64,000 bases of DNA from Accumulibacter sp. (GTDB lineage: Bacteria; Pseudomonadota; Gammaproteobacteria; Burkholderiales; Rhodocyclaceae), in assembly GCF_036625195.1 (NCBI RefSeq), contig NZ_JAZKUG010000001.1, positions 4,898,001 to 4,962,000 on the forward strand, written 5' to 3'. The translations under genes and the position numbers were made by a program. How positions within the stretch are numbered: the stretch's first letter is position 1; the number at the start of each line of letters is the position of its first letter. The notes beneath the pieces were generated by a model. It did not search any database and was not told the DNA's origin. It worked only from the letters and a program-made list of their open reading frames with translations. This document shows, one piece after another, positions 36,470 through 45,742 of this stretch.

Positions 36470-36850
36470 GGACGCGATGATAACCGGCGGCAGCGGCACC
36501 CATCCGGCAGCAGCATGCGCCGCACGCGATGCGGCTCGGCGCATGCCGGTGGACAGCCACCAATTCCCCGTGTCTGGCACCGGAATCAGGCCGATTTGCC
36601 CGCCACCCGCAACGCTTTGCACCCGCCCATCCGGCCCAAGACGTGGCCGGGCCGTATCGCGCCGCCAGGGACACCCTTTAACCACAGTGGAAAGCGGGAT
36701 GGAAGATCTCGGACAACGACGACCTCGTCTTCATCGACGAGCCACCCCCAGCACCAATCACGGTGACCGCGCAGGCCGTTGCAGGTTAGCATTACGGCAC
36801 TTCAACGCCCCGACCGCGGGCACCGACCGACGACACCGACAAGGACCGGC
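36470..36850. other. Intergenic between divergent recQ-uvrD fusion and malQ
   Basis: About 380 bp containing only upstream extensions of frames without family support. No clear promoter motif. Confidence 0.4.
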
Positions 36851-38377
36851 ATGACCTCCCTTCCCCGCCGCAACGGCATTCTCCTGCACCCGACCTCACT
36901 TCCTGGCAGCCACGGCTGTGGCGATCTCGGCCCGGCAGCCTACCATTTCGTCGACTGGCTGCGCACCGCCGGCCAAGCGCTGTGGCAGGTGCTGCCACTC
37001 GGCAGTGTGGGACCCGGCAACTCGCCCTACATCAGCCCATCTGCCTTCGCCGGCAACGAACTGCTGATCGACCTCGGCCAGCTGCGCGACCTCGGCTGGC
37101 TGAGTGAGGCCGATCTCCGGCCGTTGCCGGCCTTCCCCGCCGGGCGGGTCGATTACGACGCCTGCCGACGCTATCGCCTGCCGCGGCTGCGACAGGCGGC
37201 GAAGCGTTTTCGCGAACGGCGTGACGCAGCCCAGGACAAGGCCTTTGCCCGTTTCTGCGGCGCAGCCGACGCGTGGCTGGACGACTACGCGTTGTTCATG
37301 GCGCTCGACCGCGCGCACGGCGGCGACGGCAGGATGTGGCAGGACTGGCCGTCGGCGCTGGCCGGCCGGCAGCCCGCCGCACTGCGTAAGGCGCAGGCCG
37401 AACATGCCGACGAGATCGCCTTCTGGAAGTTCTGCCAGTGGCGCTTCGCCGAACAATGGGCGGCGGTCAAGCGCTACGCCAATTCGCACCGCATCGAGAT
37501 CGTCGGTGACCTGCCGATCTTCGTCGCCGCGCACAGCGCCGATGTGTGGGCGAATCCGGGCCTCTTCGACCTCGATCTGCAGGGTCGTCCGCGCGTCGTC
37601 GCCGGCGTGCCGCCCGACTATTTCAGCGCCACCGGCCAGCGCTGGGGCAATCCGCTCTACCGCTGGTCGGCGCATGCCGCCGAAGGCTACCGCTGGTGGG
37701 TCGCCCGCATGCGCCAGACGATGAGCCTGTGCGATATCGTTCGCATCGATCACTTCCGCGGCTTCGAATCGTTCTGGGAGATTCCCGCCGCTGCCGAGAC
37801 GGCGATCGACGGCCAGTGGCGGCCCGGACCGGGCGAAGCAGTCTTCGCCGCCATGCGCCGCGAGCTGGCTGACAGCCAGGGGCGGCTGCCGATCATTGCC
37901 GAGGACCTCGGCATCATCACGCCGGAAGTGAATGCCCTGCGGCAGGCGATCGGCCTGCCGGGAATGCGCATCCTGCAGTTCGCCTTCGACGGCGATGCCC
38001 GCAACCCCTACCTGCCGCACAACTACGAAGTCGATACGGTCGTCTACACCGGCACGCACGACAACGACACGACGCGCGGCTGGTGGGAGTCGCTCGGCCA
38101 TCCCGAGCAGGCCTACGTGCGCTCCTATCTGGGCGTCGATGAGGACACGGACAGCGAGATGCACTGGCAACTGATCCGCCTCGCCTGCGCTTCGGTGGCG
38201 ACGCTCTGCGTCATCCCGATGCAGGACGTCCTCGGCCTCGACTCGGCACACCGGATGAACGAACCGAGCCAGAGTGAAGGATCCTGGGAGTGGCGCTTCG
38301 ACTGGCAACAGGTGCAGGACGGGCACGCCCGGCGGCTCGCCGAACTGGCGCGGATCTACGGCCGTCGCCGGCGTTGA
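36851..38377 (+). CDS. malQ: 4-alpha-glucanotransferase
   Basis: Transfers alpha-1,4-glucan segments between glucans (amylomaltase, GH77), used in glycogen or maltodextrin metabolism. 508 residues from the ATG at 36851 (MTSLPRRNGILLHPTSLPG). Catalytic motifs: DIVRIDHFRGFESFW (nucleophile Asp), IIAEDLGIITPEV (acid/base Glu) and YTGTHDNDTTRGWW (transition-state Asp). Starts further upstream add no conserved sequence. Confidence 0.96.
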   Translation: MTSLPRRNGILLHPTSLPGSHGCGDLGPAAYHFVDWLRTAGQALWQVLPLGSVGPGNSPYISPSAFAGNELLIDLGQLRDLGWLSEADLRPLPAFPAGRVDYDACRRYRLPRLRQAAKRFRERRDAAQDKAFARFCGAADAWLDDYALFMALDRAHGGDGRMWQDWPSALAGRQPAALRKAQAEHADEIAFWKFCQWRFAEQWAAVKRYANSHRIEIVGDLPIFVAAHSADVWANPGLFDLDLQGRPRVVAGVPPDYFSATGQRWGNPLYRWSAHAAEGYRWWVARMRQTMSLCDIVRIDHFRGFESFWEIPAAAETAIDGQWRPGPGEAVFAAMRRELADSQGRLPIIAEDLGIITPEVNALRQAIGLPGMRILQFAFDGDARNPYLPHNYEVDTVVYTGTHDNDTTRGWWESLGHPEQAYVRSYLGVDEDTDSEMHWQLIRLACASVATLCVIPMQDVLGLDSAHRMNEPSQSEGSWEWRFDWQQVQDGHARRLAELARIYGRRRR

Positions 38378-38471
38378 GGTGGCGGCACCTGCGTCCCGAG
38401 GTGCGACGGGCTGTCCTTCTTCATCCGGCGCATCCCGGGATCGTGCGTTGCGCGATCAGCCAGTGCGGCAG

Positions 38472-38501
38472 GCGGCCTGAGCCGCCTTCAGCTCAGGCCG
38501 C
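38472..38501. terminator. Hairpin between convergent malQ and PEP-CTERM gene
   Basis: GCGGCCTGAGC at 38472-38482, 8-base loop, exact complement at 38491-38501. It overlaps the stop of the minus-strand gene and could serve both converging transcripts. Confidence 0.45.
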
Positions 38502-40020
38502 GGCGCGCCCGCTGCACCCGCGTCCCCACCACCGCGAACAGCGCCAGGCCAGCCAGTGCGAGGCTGCCGGGCTCCGGCACCGCCGACAGCCGGAAGACCG
38601 ACGTCGTGCTCGAGCCTTCATTCGAAAAGGCCAGGTAATACTGCCCGTCGAGAACATAGCCCTCGAGGCCCTCGGGCGCGCGATCGCCATTGGCAATCAT
38701 CAGTCCGATGAAGGTCGAGTGGGCCGGGTCGGTGATGTCGAACGCGGCAATGGCCGCCTGCAGCGTCCGTTCCAGACCGATGAAGGCGAAGACGCGGCCA
38801 TCGATTTCCATCAGCTCGACGCCTTCCGGCTCGACGCCCTTGTCCCGGCTGCGAGCGTCGTCGTAGATGCCGGCGGCGATCGCTTCGCGGTCGAGGATCT
38901 CGCCACTGTCGTAAACCAGCACGCCGTTGGCGTCGCGAATCGAGAACGAACGTGCGCCGGCGGTGAACAGGTTGCCCGCTGACGAGTCGGTGTTCGACAC
39001 GCGCAGCTCGTCCAGTGGTGTCGCGGCATTCAGGCCTGCAGAGCCCGCTCGCGAGCGATCGCCATCATCTTCGCGGAAATCGCCTTCGTTGGCCATCACC
39101 ACGAAGGTCTGGCCACCACGTTCGAAGGTGGCCAAGGCATCAGGCTGGTACAGGCCCTTGGCATTGACGCTGATCAGGCTCGCGTTACCGTCGTTCAGGG
39201 GATCGATGCGGTTCCCCGGCAGGCTGAAGTCCTTTACGCCGAGGCCGACGATCCGTTCGAAGGACCCGTTCTGAATGTCCAGCACGCCCATGGCGTTGGC
39301 CTCCTGCAACGAGACGTAGGCCTTTGTGCCGGCGGCATTGACGGCGATGTACTCCGGCTCGAAATCCATGCCCGTGTTCGAGCGAATGTGTGTACCTGTG
39401 CTGGCCACGCCGGTCAGCGTAGCCGTGGCGCTGACGCTGCGGGTAGCCAGGTCGATGATGCTGACGCTGCCCGCCGGGTCCAGCGCAGCGGCGCCGTAGG
39501 TACGTGGAAAGGCACCCGGCGCCGACGTGATGGCGCCATAGGTACTGGGTGTGCCTTCGTTGGCGACCAGGATCTTGCTGCCATCGGGCGTGAAGGTCAG
39601 CATGTCGGGCAAGGCGCCGACGGCAAAGGTATTCGTGCCGGCCAGGAGACTGCGGGTGGCGGTGTCGAACAGCCGGACATTGCCCGGGTCGGTGCGCACC
39701 GGTGCCTCAAAGGCCATGGCCGCGATGCCTCCGTGTATCGCCACGCTGTTGATGCTGCCGTAGGCACGGGTATCGATGCGCTGCACCAGCGCGCCAGTGC
39801 GGGCATTCAGCACGTCCACACCACTGACGCCGGCCACCCACAGGGTCTGGCTGGAACTGTCGAAAGAGACGATCTCGGACAGGTAACCATGGGCGGGGTC
39901 GTGTGTGTAGGTCCAGGCCTTGCTGTTCAGCGTCGGCGCGGCCAGCGCAGAGACGCTGACCACGGGCATCAGGATGGCGCAAGCCAGGGCGGGGGCTGTC
40001 AAGCGGAAGGGTCGGGGCAT
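38488..40020 (-). CDS. Choice-of-anchor I-like PEP-CTERM beta-propeller protein
   Basis: 510 residues from the ATG at 40020, with a signal peptide (LACAILMPVVSVSALAA). The body is a propeller-like repeat set with ANEG-type motifs (ILVANEGTPSTYG, VVMANEGDFREDDGD) and EPEGVELMEIDGRVFAFIGLER, typical of the choice-of-anchor I family related to alkaline-phosphatase-like esterases. The C-terminus is a PEP-CTERM sorting signal: VPEPGSLALAGLALFAVVG followed by Arg residues. Exported and probably processed by an exosortase encoded elsewhere. Confidence 0.88.
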   Translation of the reverse strand: MPRPFRLTAPALACAILMPVVSVSALAAPTLNSKAWTYTHDPAHGYLSEIVSFDSSSQTLWVAGVSGVDVLNARTGALVQRIDTRAYGSINSVAIHGGIAAMAFEAPVRTDPGNVRLFDTATRSLLAGTNTFAVGALPDMLTFTPDGSKILVANEGTPSTYGAITSAPGAFPRTYGAAALDPAGSVSIIDLATRSVSATATLTGVASTGTHIRSNTGMDFEPEYIAVNAAGTKAYVSLQEANAMGVLDIQNGSFERIVGLGVKDFSLPGNRIDPLNDGNASLISVNAKGLYQPDALATFERGGQTFVVMANEGDFREDDGDRSRAGSAGLNAATPLDELRVSNTDSSAGNLFTAGARSFSIRDANGVLVYDSGEILDREAIAAGIYDDARSRDKGVEPEGVELMEIDGRVFAFIGLERTLQAAIAAFDITDPAHSTFIGLMIANGDRAPEGLEGYVLDGQYYLAFSNEGSSTTSVFRLSAVPEPGSLALAGLALFAVVGTRVQRARRGLS

Positions 40021-40501
40021 GTCGGGATTCCAGTGTTGGTTGCAATGGTGCCGCGCGCCCGGCGTGAAGCGACGGGACGAGTGGCATGCGTGGCGGGGTG
40101 AGGCCAAGGGCAGGACTGTGCTGCATGGGTGACGGTCGACGGCGCGAGCGCAAGGGCGATGCTGCGGCTGGCGTGTGACAGACATGTGACGGAGCGCCTC
40201 TGCATCGCGGATGGGGCAGCAGTCCATCGCACGCTTCCGAGCGCGCAAAGGCCTGCTCGGCGCACGGCGCCGCCTGACCCCCGCCCACGGTCGACGCCTG
40301 CGCAGCGCAACTGACCCTTGCCAGAGCGGCCGCGACACCCAGTCAGGTGACGGTTCCGGTGTGTCGTCAGCGATCCACGCATCGTTGCTTTCCTCGAAAC
40401 GGTTTGCCGGTCAGGCAAGCTGGCAACAAAGAGGCGATACGACAGGGGACACGTACTGCTTGGCATCATCTTGAAGCACGATGTGTGCCATATCTGTCGT
40501 G
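40021..40501. other. Intergenic between PEP-CTERM genes
   Basis: About 480 bp upstream of the choice-of-anchor I gene. No supported gene; small frames here are shadows. Confidence 0.4.
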
Positions 40502-41941
40502 TCAATTCGCCTTCCTGCGGCGCATCGTGCCGCCAAGCACGCCGATGCCGCCAAGGAGTAGCGCGATGGACCCGGGTTCCGGGACTGCACTGATACGGAT
40601 CAGCATGTCGTCGCCGCTTCTGGGATGCTGGACGTTCACGTAGGCGACATTCGGATCGAACGGGTCAAAATACAGACCGGTCGGTTCTGCACCCGTGGTC
40701 GATAGTGAAGCCCATTTGCCGACTTCATCGGCGATTCCGTCGTCGTTGATGTCACGGATGAACCAGATGTCTGCCTTGCCGCCATCCTGATCTTCGATGA
40801 CATAGATATTGCCTTTGGCATCGATTGCCAGATTGTCCGGATTGCTCCACGAGGCACCGACAGCAAGCTTGGTCGCCATGTCCCCGGTGGTGTTGTCAGC
40901 GGCAAGTTGAACCGCTCCGGTTGCAAGGTTGAGGACATACACCCGGCCGCGGCCATCGGCGCTGTTGCCGTTGTCATCTGAGTCTGTCGTGGTGAAATAG
41001 ATGACTTGCTGCCCGCTGGCCAGCGTCTTGATTTCGAGATCTTCAGGACGATTGAAGCCGGTCCCATTGATGCTGACGTGATCGGCAGTTGCGCGCCCGT
41101 CGATGGTGCCATCCGCGAGCACGGTGGAAATCCCCGGCAGTGCCCTGCCCTGAGCGTCGGTAATGGCAACCCAGGTGCTGTTGCCAGTGATGGCCGGGCC
41201 GTTGTTTCCCTCGTTTTGCCCGCCATTGCCGACTTTGAGGACGAATGTTTGCCCGGCAGCGAACAAGTCGTTGCCGTTGTTGGCATTCGGCTTTGCTGAA
41301 ACGTATTTGTAAACGGAACCGCCATTCAGTTCGTCGATGAAGTAGAGCGTGTTGTTCCTGTCGAACGTCAGACCTTCGTGCGAGACGCGGGGAATGACGC
41401 TGCGCTGAACGAAGTCGCCGCCATTGACGGTTGCGGTTGTCGGATTGGTTACTTCGAACAGACGCCCCTTGTTGCTTCCGGTGCCCCAGGACTCCTCGGC
41501 AGTGAGGTAGGTTCCCCATGGCGTCCAGCGCGAAGCATCGCCGGAGACGAAGCCCTGGGTGCCCGGTGCAACGATGGTGACCGTCCGGGTGTTGTAGTCC
41601 TGGTCACGCAGGTCGACACGCTGGACCCCGCCGGTGCTGCTTTCAAAGGGCATGAAGAGATAGCGCCCGGCGTTGGGGCCCGTTTCGTTGGCGGAAATCA
41701 TGTCCCAGCTACCGCTGTTGGAGCCCGGCACCAGCGCGTTCTGGTTCTTGCGGTTTGCCAACGCAGTTTGTGAGAAGTTCGGAGAAGAGAGTTGGAACGG
41801 CGCGGTTTCCGGTAGCGATCCGGCAGCGACATTCCCAATCAGCGGGGTGAAGTTTTCAAAGGCCGTGTTGGCAGCATGGGCCTGTGATGTCAGGAGGGCC
41901 GTGGTAGCCACGATGCTCATGGCAATTACTGATTGACGCAT
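40502..41941 (-). CDS. DUF839/PhoX-like PEP-CTERM protein
   Basis: 479 residues from the ATG at 41941 (MRQSVIAMSIVATTALLTSQAHA, signal peptide), with GGAG upstream. The body resembles PhoX-type calcium-dependent phosphatases: TPWGTYLTAEESWG, SHEGLTFDRNNTLYFIDEL and WSNPDNLAIDAKGNIYVIED. The C-terminus has a PEP-CTERM signal (VPEPGSIALLLGGIGVLGG, then MRRRK). Phosphatase activity is only a guess from the family. Confidence 0.88.
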   Translation of the reverse strand: MRQSVIAMSIVATTALLTSQAHAANTAFENFTPLIGNVAAGSLPETAPFQLSSPNFSQTALANRKNQNALVPGSNSGSWDMISANETGPNAGRYLFMPFESSTGGVQRVDLRDQDYNTRTVTIVAPGTQGFVSGDASRWTPWGTYLTAEESWGTGSNKGRLFEVTNPTTATVNGGDFVQRSVIPRVSHEGLTFDRNNTLYFIDELNGGSVYKYVSAKPNANNGNDLFAAGQTFVLKVGNGGQNEGNNGPAITGNSTWVAITDAQGRALPGISTVLADGTIDGRATADHVSINGTGFNRPEDLEIKTLASGQQVIYFTTTDSDDNGNSADGRGRVYVLNLATGAVQLAADNTTGDMATKLAVGASWSNPDNLAIDAKGNIYVIEDQDGGKADIWFIRDINDDGIADEVGKWASLSTTGAEPTGLYFDPFDPNVAYVNVQHPRSGDDMLIRISAVPEPGSIALLLGGIGVLGGTMRRRKAN

Positions 41942-42082
41942 GGGGAGCTCCAATGTTGGGGTTGATCGTCCGGCCCGGTTGTGAAGCATTGGCCGCAGGA
42001 TCAACCCTAAAGGCATTCTGTGACAGGCTCATGTCGTCGCCATCGTTGCGTCCCGCCCTGTCCGAGCCTGCGGTGGGCTTCC

Positions 42083-42745
42083 TCAGCCGCGGCCGCGGCA
42101 CGGCACCCTGGCCAAACCGGCCAAGCCGGCGACAGCGGCCGCCCACAGCATCAGGGATGAGGGCTCGGGCACCACAAAGACCGACACCGCCGTGCTCTCG
42201 GCCCACGTCAGCTCGGTCCAGGCGGCGTCTTCCCACAGCTCATCATGGAACGACCATGAGTCGCACTGCACGGAGTTCTCGAAGCCCACGCATTCCCGCG
42301 TGCCCACCGTTGCACCGCGGCGCAGATCCTTGTCCTGGGTGATCTGTGCGCCAGCCCGAACGGTGTAGCTGCCCGGCTGAGTGAACGGCAGGCTGACCAG
42401 CCAGTTGGTGCTGTAGTCGGTGCCCGGCAGTGCGCCGGGCTGCAATGAGTGCTCCAGCGGTACACCGCCAAGCAGACCTACCTGCAGCTTCAGCGCCGTC
42501 AACGTATCGTGCCAGGACTCGTAGAAGTACGACTGCCAGGTCTGGAAGCCGATGTCCGGCGAGGGTTCGCCAGCCCCGTTGTCGAAACTCCAGTTCTCCT
42601 GGTACTGGCGGAACTCGACCAGGAAGCTGACCGTGCCACCAACAGGCACCGTCGTGGGCGATTGCGGACTGAGATCAAGGTAGGCCGTGCCAGCCTGAGC
42701 GCCCATGGCGGCCAGACTGAGCAGGGTCAGTGAGAGGATGCGCAT
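42083..42745 (-). CDS. PEP-CTERM protein of unknown function
   Basis: 220 residues from the ATG at 42745 with GGGAG upstream and a signal peptide (MRILSLTLLSLAAMGAQA). The mature part is beta-rich (TTVPVGGTVSFLVEF, FTQPGSYTVRAGA) with two Cys near GTRECVGFENSVQCDSW, and ends in VPEPSSLMLWAAAVAGLAGLA plus Arg. Third of three consecutive exosortase substrates; no further function recognised. Confidence 0.82.
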   Translation of the reverse strand: MRILSLTLLSLAAMGAQAGTAYLDLSPQSPTTVPVGGTVSFLVEFRQYQENWSFDNGAGEPSPDIGFQTWQSYFYESWHDTLTALKLQVGLLGGVPLEHSLQPGALPGTDYSTNWLVSLPFTQPGSYTVRAGAQITQDKDLRRGATVGTRECVGFENSVQCDSWSFHDELWEDAAWTELTWAESTAVSVFVVPEPSSLMLWAAAVAGLAGLARVPCRGRG

Positions 42746-42954
42746 GCGAGTCTCCCTGGGTGTGGATGCCTGCCGCAATGGCCGCCGGAGGCACGATTCG
42801 AACGTCGTCCGGCGAGTATCCGGATTCTCCTGGCCCACTGTCAACCGGGGCTTTCGCTGCAGGCCCGCCGCGAGATGGCCGGCAGTTTCGTCGCGTGGCG
42901 GGTCAATCGGTTGGCGGGGAAGCCACATCGTCAGGTGAGCGCCCTGCCAGCAGA

Positions 42955-43110
42955 TCACTCGACGCGGTGACGGCGGTGCGCGGCGATGTCCAGCCAGTCA
43001 CCCGGGCGCAGCCGGCGGGCCTCGTCCTCGCCGGCGAAGCGCGGCAGCGCCTCGCCTGTCGGCGGCAGCGCGGAGACGAGCTTGGCCACGCCACTGTCCG
43101 GCGGCGGCAT
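42955..43110 (-). pseudogene. Remnant of the cupin gene, internally deleted
   Basis: 51-codon frame beginning MPPPDSGVAKLVSALPP and ending EARRLRPGDWLDIAAHRRHRVE. It matches the start and the C-terminal part of the intact cupin gene at 55767-56156 but lacks its middle, and it stops early. The deletion kept the frame. The TGATG junction with the jetD remnant mirrors the intact operon. Confidence 0.75.
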
Positions 43111-43187
43111 CACAGATAGCCCTCCTGCTCGCCCTTCTCGCCGAGTTCGTCGAGCACCGCGGCGAGTCCGGCAAGCGTCGGCGGCAG
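43110..43187 (-). pseudogene. Remnant of the 3' end of jetD
   Basis: The last 25 codons (LPPTLAGLAAVLDELGEKGE onward) match the C-terminus of the intact JetD at 56153-57340 except Val for Ala, including the stop. Homology ends abruptly near 43187. Confidence 0.8.
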
Positions 43188-43243
43188 CGATGCCGGCGAG
43201 GAGAAGCAGCTTGCGGACGCTCGTCGCGGATCCTTGCCGGTGC

Positions 43244-44296
43244 TCAACAGCAGCCCCCGTTGTCGTCGGCGCGCCGGACCGGCTGCCCGGCGCTGCCGAA
43301 TGGCATGGCGCTGCCGCAGCCGGCGAAGATGCCGAAGTGGCGCGCGCGGTCGCCGATGAAGTCGAAGTGCGGCGCGAAGCGGCTTTCGGCGAGCATGCGG
43401 AACGTGTTGCCGCAGACCGGGAAGACGCGGCCGGCCTCGATGGCGTGGTGCTTGTCGAGGATGAAGACCGGTCCCGCTTCGGGCAAGCTGCCGCGATAGA
43501 TCACCGCCTGGCCGTAGTCCTCGCAGGCCGCCTCCAGGCCGGCGATGCGGAACAGCCGCCAGGTGGCGGAGAAGAAGCGCAGCGAGCCGACGCGGGACTG
43601 CAGCGCGGCGTCGGTGATCGCCAGCGGCCGGTCGTCGACCAGGCGCGGATCGGCGAAACCCACCTGCCTGGCGAGGTTCTGGAAATCGTTCCAGTAGAGC
43701 GCGCCGCCGAGGCATTCGCCGTAGAGCACCGGGTCGTTGCGCAGCTCGTCCGGCACTCGGCGGTCGGCATAGACGTCGGCGAAATAGAACTCACCGCCGG
43801 GCTTGAGCAGGCGCAGCGCGCCGCGCAGGACGGCCTCCTTGTCGGGCGAGAGATTGACGACGCAGTTGGAGACGATGACGTCGAAATGGCCCGCTGCGAG
43901 GCCGAGTTCATCGAGGCGCTCGATGTAACCGTGCAGGAAGCGCACGTTGTCGTAGCCGAAGGCTTCGCGGTGGTAGACGCGGTGGCGCTCGGCGACCGCC
44001 AGCTGCTCCTCGGTCATGTCGACGCCGACGACCTCGCCCTCGGCGCCGACGAGTTGCGCCAGCGCATAGACGTCGCGCCCCGAGCCGCTGCCGAGATCGA
44101 GCACGCGACAGCCGGCCAGCGCCGGCGGGCAGACGAGCCCGCAACCGTAGTAGCGCGACAGCACCTCGGGGTGGATGCGGGCGAGCAGCGGCTTCAGCCA
44201 GGCCGGCACGCTGGCGGCGTCGCAGCAGGCGGAAGTCTTGAGGTCCGCCGATGACTGCAGTTGGCGACCGTAGTAGTCCTTGACGATTTCGTGCAT
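43244..44296 (-). CDS. arsM: Arsenite S-adenosylmethionine methyltransferase
   Basis: 350 residues from the ATG at 44296 (MHEIVKDYYGRQLQSS), GGAG upstream. The SAM motif is VLDLGSGSGRDVYAL near residue 65. The arsenic-binding Cys pattern of ArsM is present: Cys24-Cys25 near the N-terminus, SNCVVNLSPDK and GECLGGALYWNDF. The protein methylates arsenite to methylated arsenicals. It ends in GGCC, an extra Cys pair. No arsR or arsB is adjacent; composition is GC-rich like the host. Confidence 0.92.
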   Translation of the reverse strand: MHEIVKDYYGRQLQSSADLKTSACCDAASVPAWLKPLLARIHPEVLSRYYGCGLVCPPALAGCRVLDLGSGSGRDVYALAQLVGAEGEVVGVDMTEEQLAVAERHRVYHREAFGYDNVRFLHGYIERLDELGLAAGHFDVIVSNCVVNLSPDKEAVLRGALRLLKPGGEFYFADVYADRRVPDELRNDPVLYGECLGGALYWNDFQNLARQVGFADPRLVDDRPLAITDAALQSRVGSLRFFSATWRLFRIAGLEAACEDYGQAVIYRGSLPEAGPVFILDKHHAIEAGRVFPVCGNTFRMLAESRFAPHFDFIGDRARHFGIFAGCGSAMPFGSAGQPVRRADDNGGCC

Positions 44297-45066
44297 GGGG
44301 TTCTCCAGGAAAAGCCGGGGACCGGCCGGATCAGGCGGCGATGGCCGCCGCGGCTGGCTGCCGAAGCAACGGACCGGCAGGCTGGCCGGCGCGCAGGGTC
44401 TGCTGAAGACGACATGGTAGCTGCTGTCGGGATCGTCCGTGCAGGCTGGCGGCGGCTCCGTCGGCTCCGGCGGCAGCATGGGACCGGCCGGGCCGTCGAA
44501 GCGGCGACCGATCGCCGCCCCCGCCGCGGCGCTCGAGCGTCGGCGGTTGCTGGCGGCGGGACTGCGCGGGCCGCAGCGCCATGGTCCCCCGGGCGATCCC
44601 CGCGGTGCTCTACGGACTGGCGGCGATGGGGCATTGCCGGCAGGACGGACGGCGCGCGGGACGAGGGAAGCCGAGGAGGCAAGGAGGAGAAGGCGGCGGA
44701 GCAAGAGGGCGGGAGAACGGACGGTCATCGCTTCCCGGCTGTCAGCGTTCCGCCGCGAAAAGACGTCTCGCGCCAGCGCGACCTCCCGCGGGTGGCGCCT
44801 GCCAGGGGACGACGACAAGGCCGCGAGGCGCCAAACCACGGGACCACCGTGTCTCGGTTCATATGCGGTAGCGGCGCCAGCAAATCGCTGTGCGAAGCGG
44901 GTCCAGCGGCCGGGTTGCCGGGTGTCAACATCCGGTCGGGTGGGTGTCCATTTCGCCGCAGCGGCCGGTTTGGCCGGATCGACAGCGGGTGTGGCTGTCT
45001 GGCAAGTGGTCAAGAAACCGCGGACCGCCCGGAGCCTCCTCCTCGGCGTCAAGCGGACCACTCGCT
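44297..45066. other. GC-rich region without a supported gene
   Basis: About 770 bp upstream of arsM. Open frames exist on both strands but are Arg/Gly/Ala-rich with no domain. No promoter is recognised with confidence. Confidence 0.4.
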
Positions 45067-45445
45067 TCAGGGACGTGCGAATTGAACCCAGGAGCGTGCG
45101 CGTTGAAGCCAGGGGCCTGCGAGATGGAGCCAGGGACGTGCGAGATGGAGCCAGGGACGTGCGAGATGGAGCCAGGGACGTGCGAGATGCAGCCAGGGAC
45201 GTGCGAGATGGAGCCAGGGACGTGCGAGATCAAGCCAGGGACGTGCAAGATGAAGCCAGGGACGTGCGAGATGAAGCCAGGGGCGTGCGAGATGAAGCCA
45301 GGGACGTGCGAGGTGAAGCCAGGGACGTGCGAGATGAAGCCAGGGACGTGCGAGATGCAGCCAGGGACGTGCGAGGTGAAGCGAGGGACGTGCGAGATGC
45401 AGCCAGGGGCGTGCGAGTTGGAGCGAGAAGCGTGCGAGCCCGATC
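45067..45445. repeat. 21-bp tandem minisatellite, about 18 copies
   Basis: The unit gagatggagccagggacgtg (plus c) recurs every 21 bp with substitutions such as atg-aag-cca or gtg-aag-cca. Because 21 is divisible by three, several frames stay open on both strands. None has a credible start, signal or domain, so I treat it as non-coding or undetermined. Confidence 0.85.
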
Positions 45446-45742
45446 GTGGAGCCGGCCGGCCGAGGGCTGGCAGGGGACGCGCGGGAGAAGGGCCGGGGAT
45501 GACGGCGACGGTCACGAGCCTCATCACTCATGACCGTCGCGAGCCACTCTGCGGACGCGGGCGCGCGGCTGGCTACCCCGCGGCCGTCGACACGCCGGGG
45601 AGCGGCGGCGATGGCGGGATCGACGGCTGCGGGGCGCGCCAGGGCCGGCTGAAGCGAACGTCGCCGGCCGCCGCCAAGTGTTGATCACGCAACGCAATGG
45701 CGCCCGCCCGGGCGTCGAGGGTGCCTCGATGCGGCCAGGAGA

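Noticed and set aside
33311..36766. Plus-strand frame of 1151 codons opposite the RecQ-UvrD fusion
   Set aside because: Shadow; the minus-strand frame carries all helicase motifs.
44439..45684. Long plus-strand frames through the minisatellite
   Set aside because: Open only because of GC bias and the 21-bp period; no start signal or domain on either side of the repeat.
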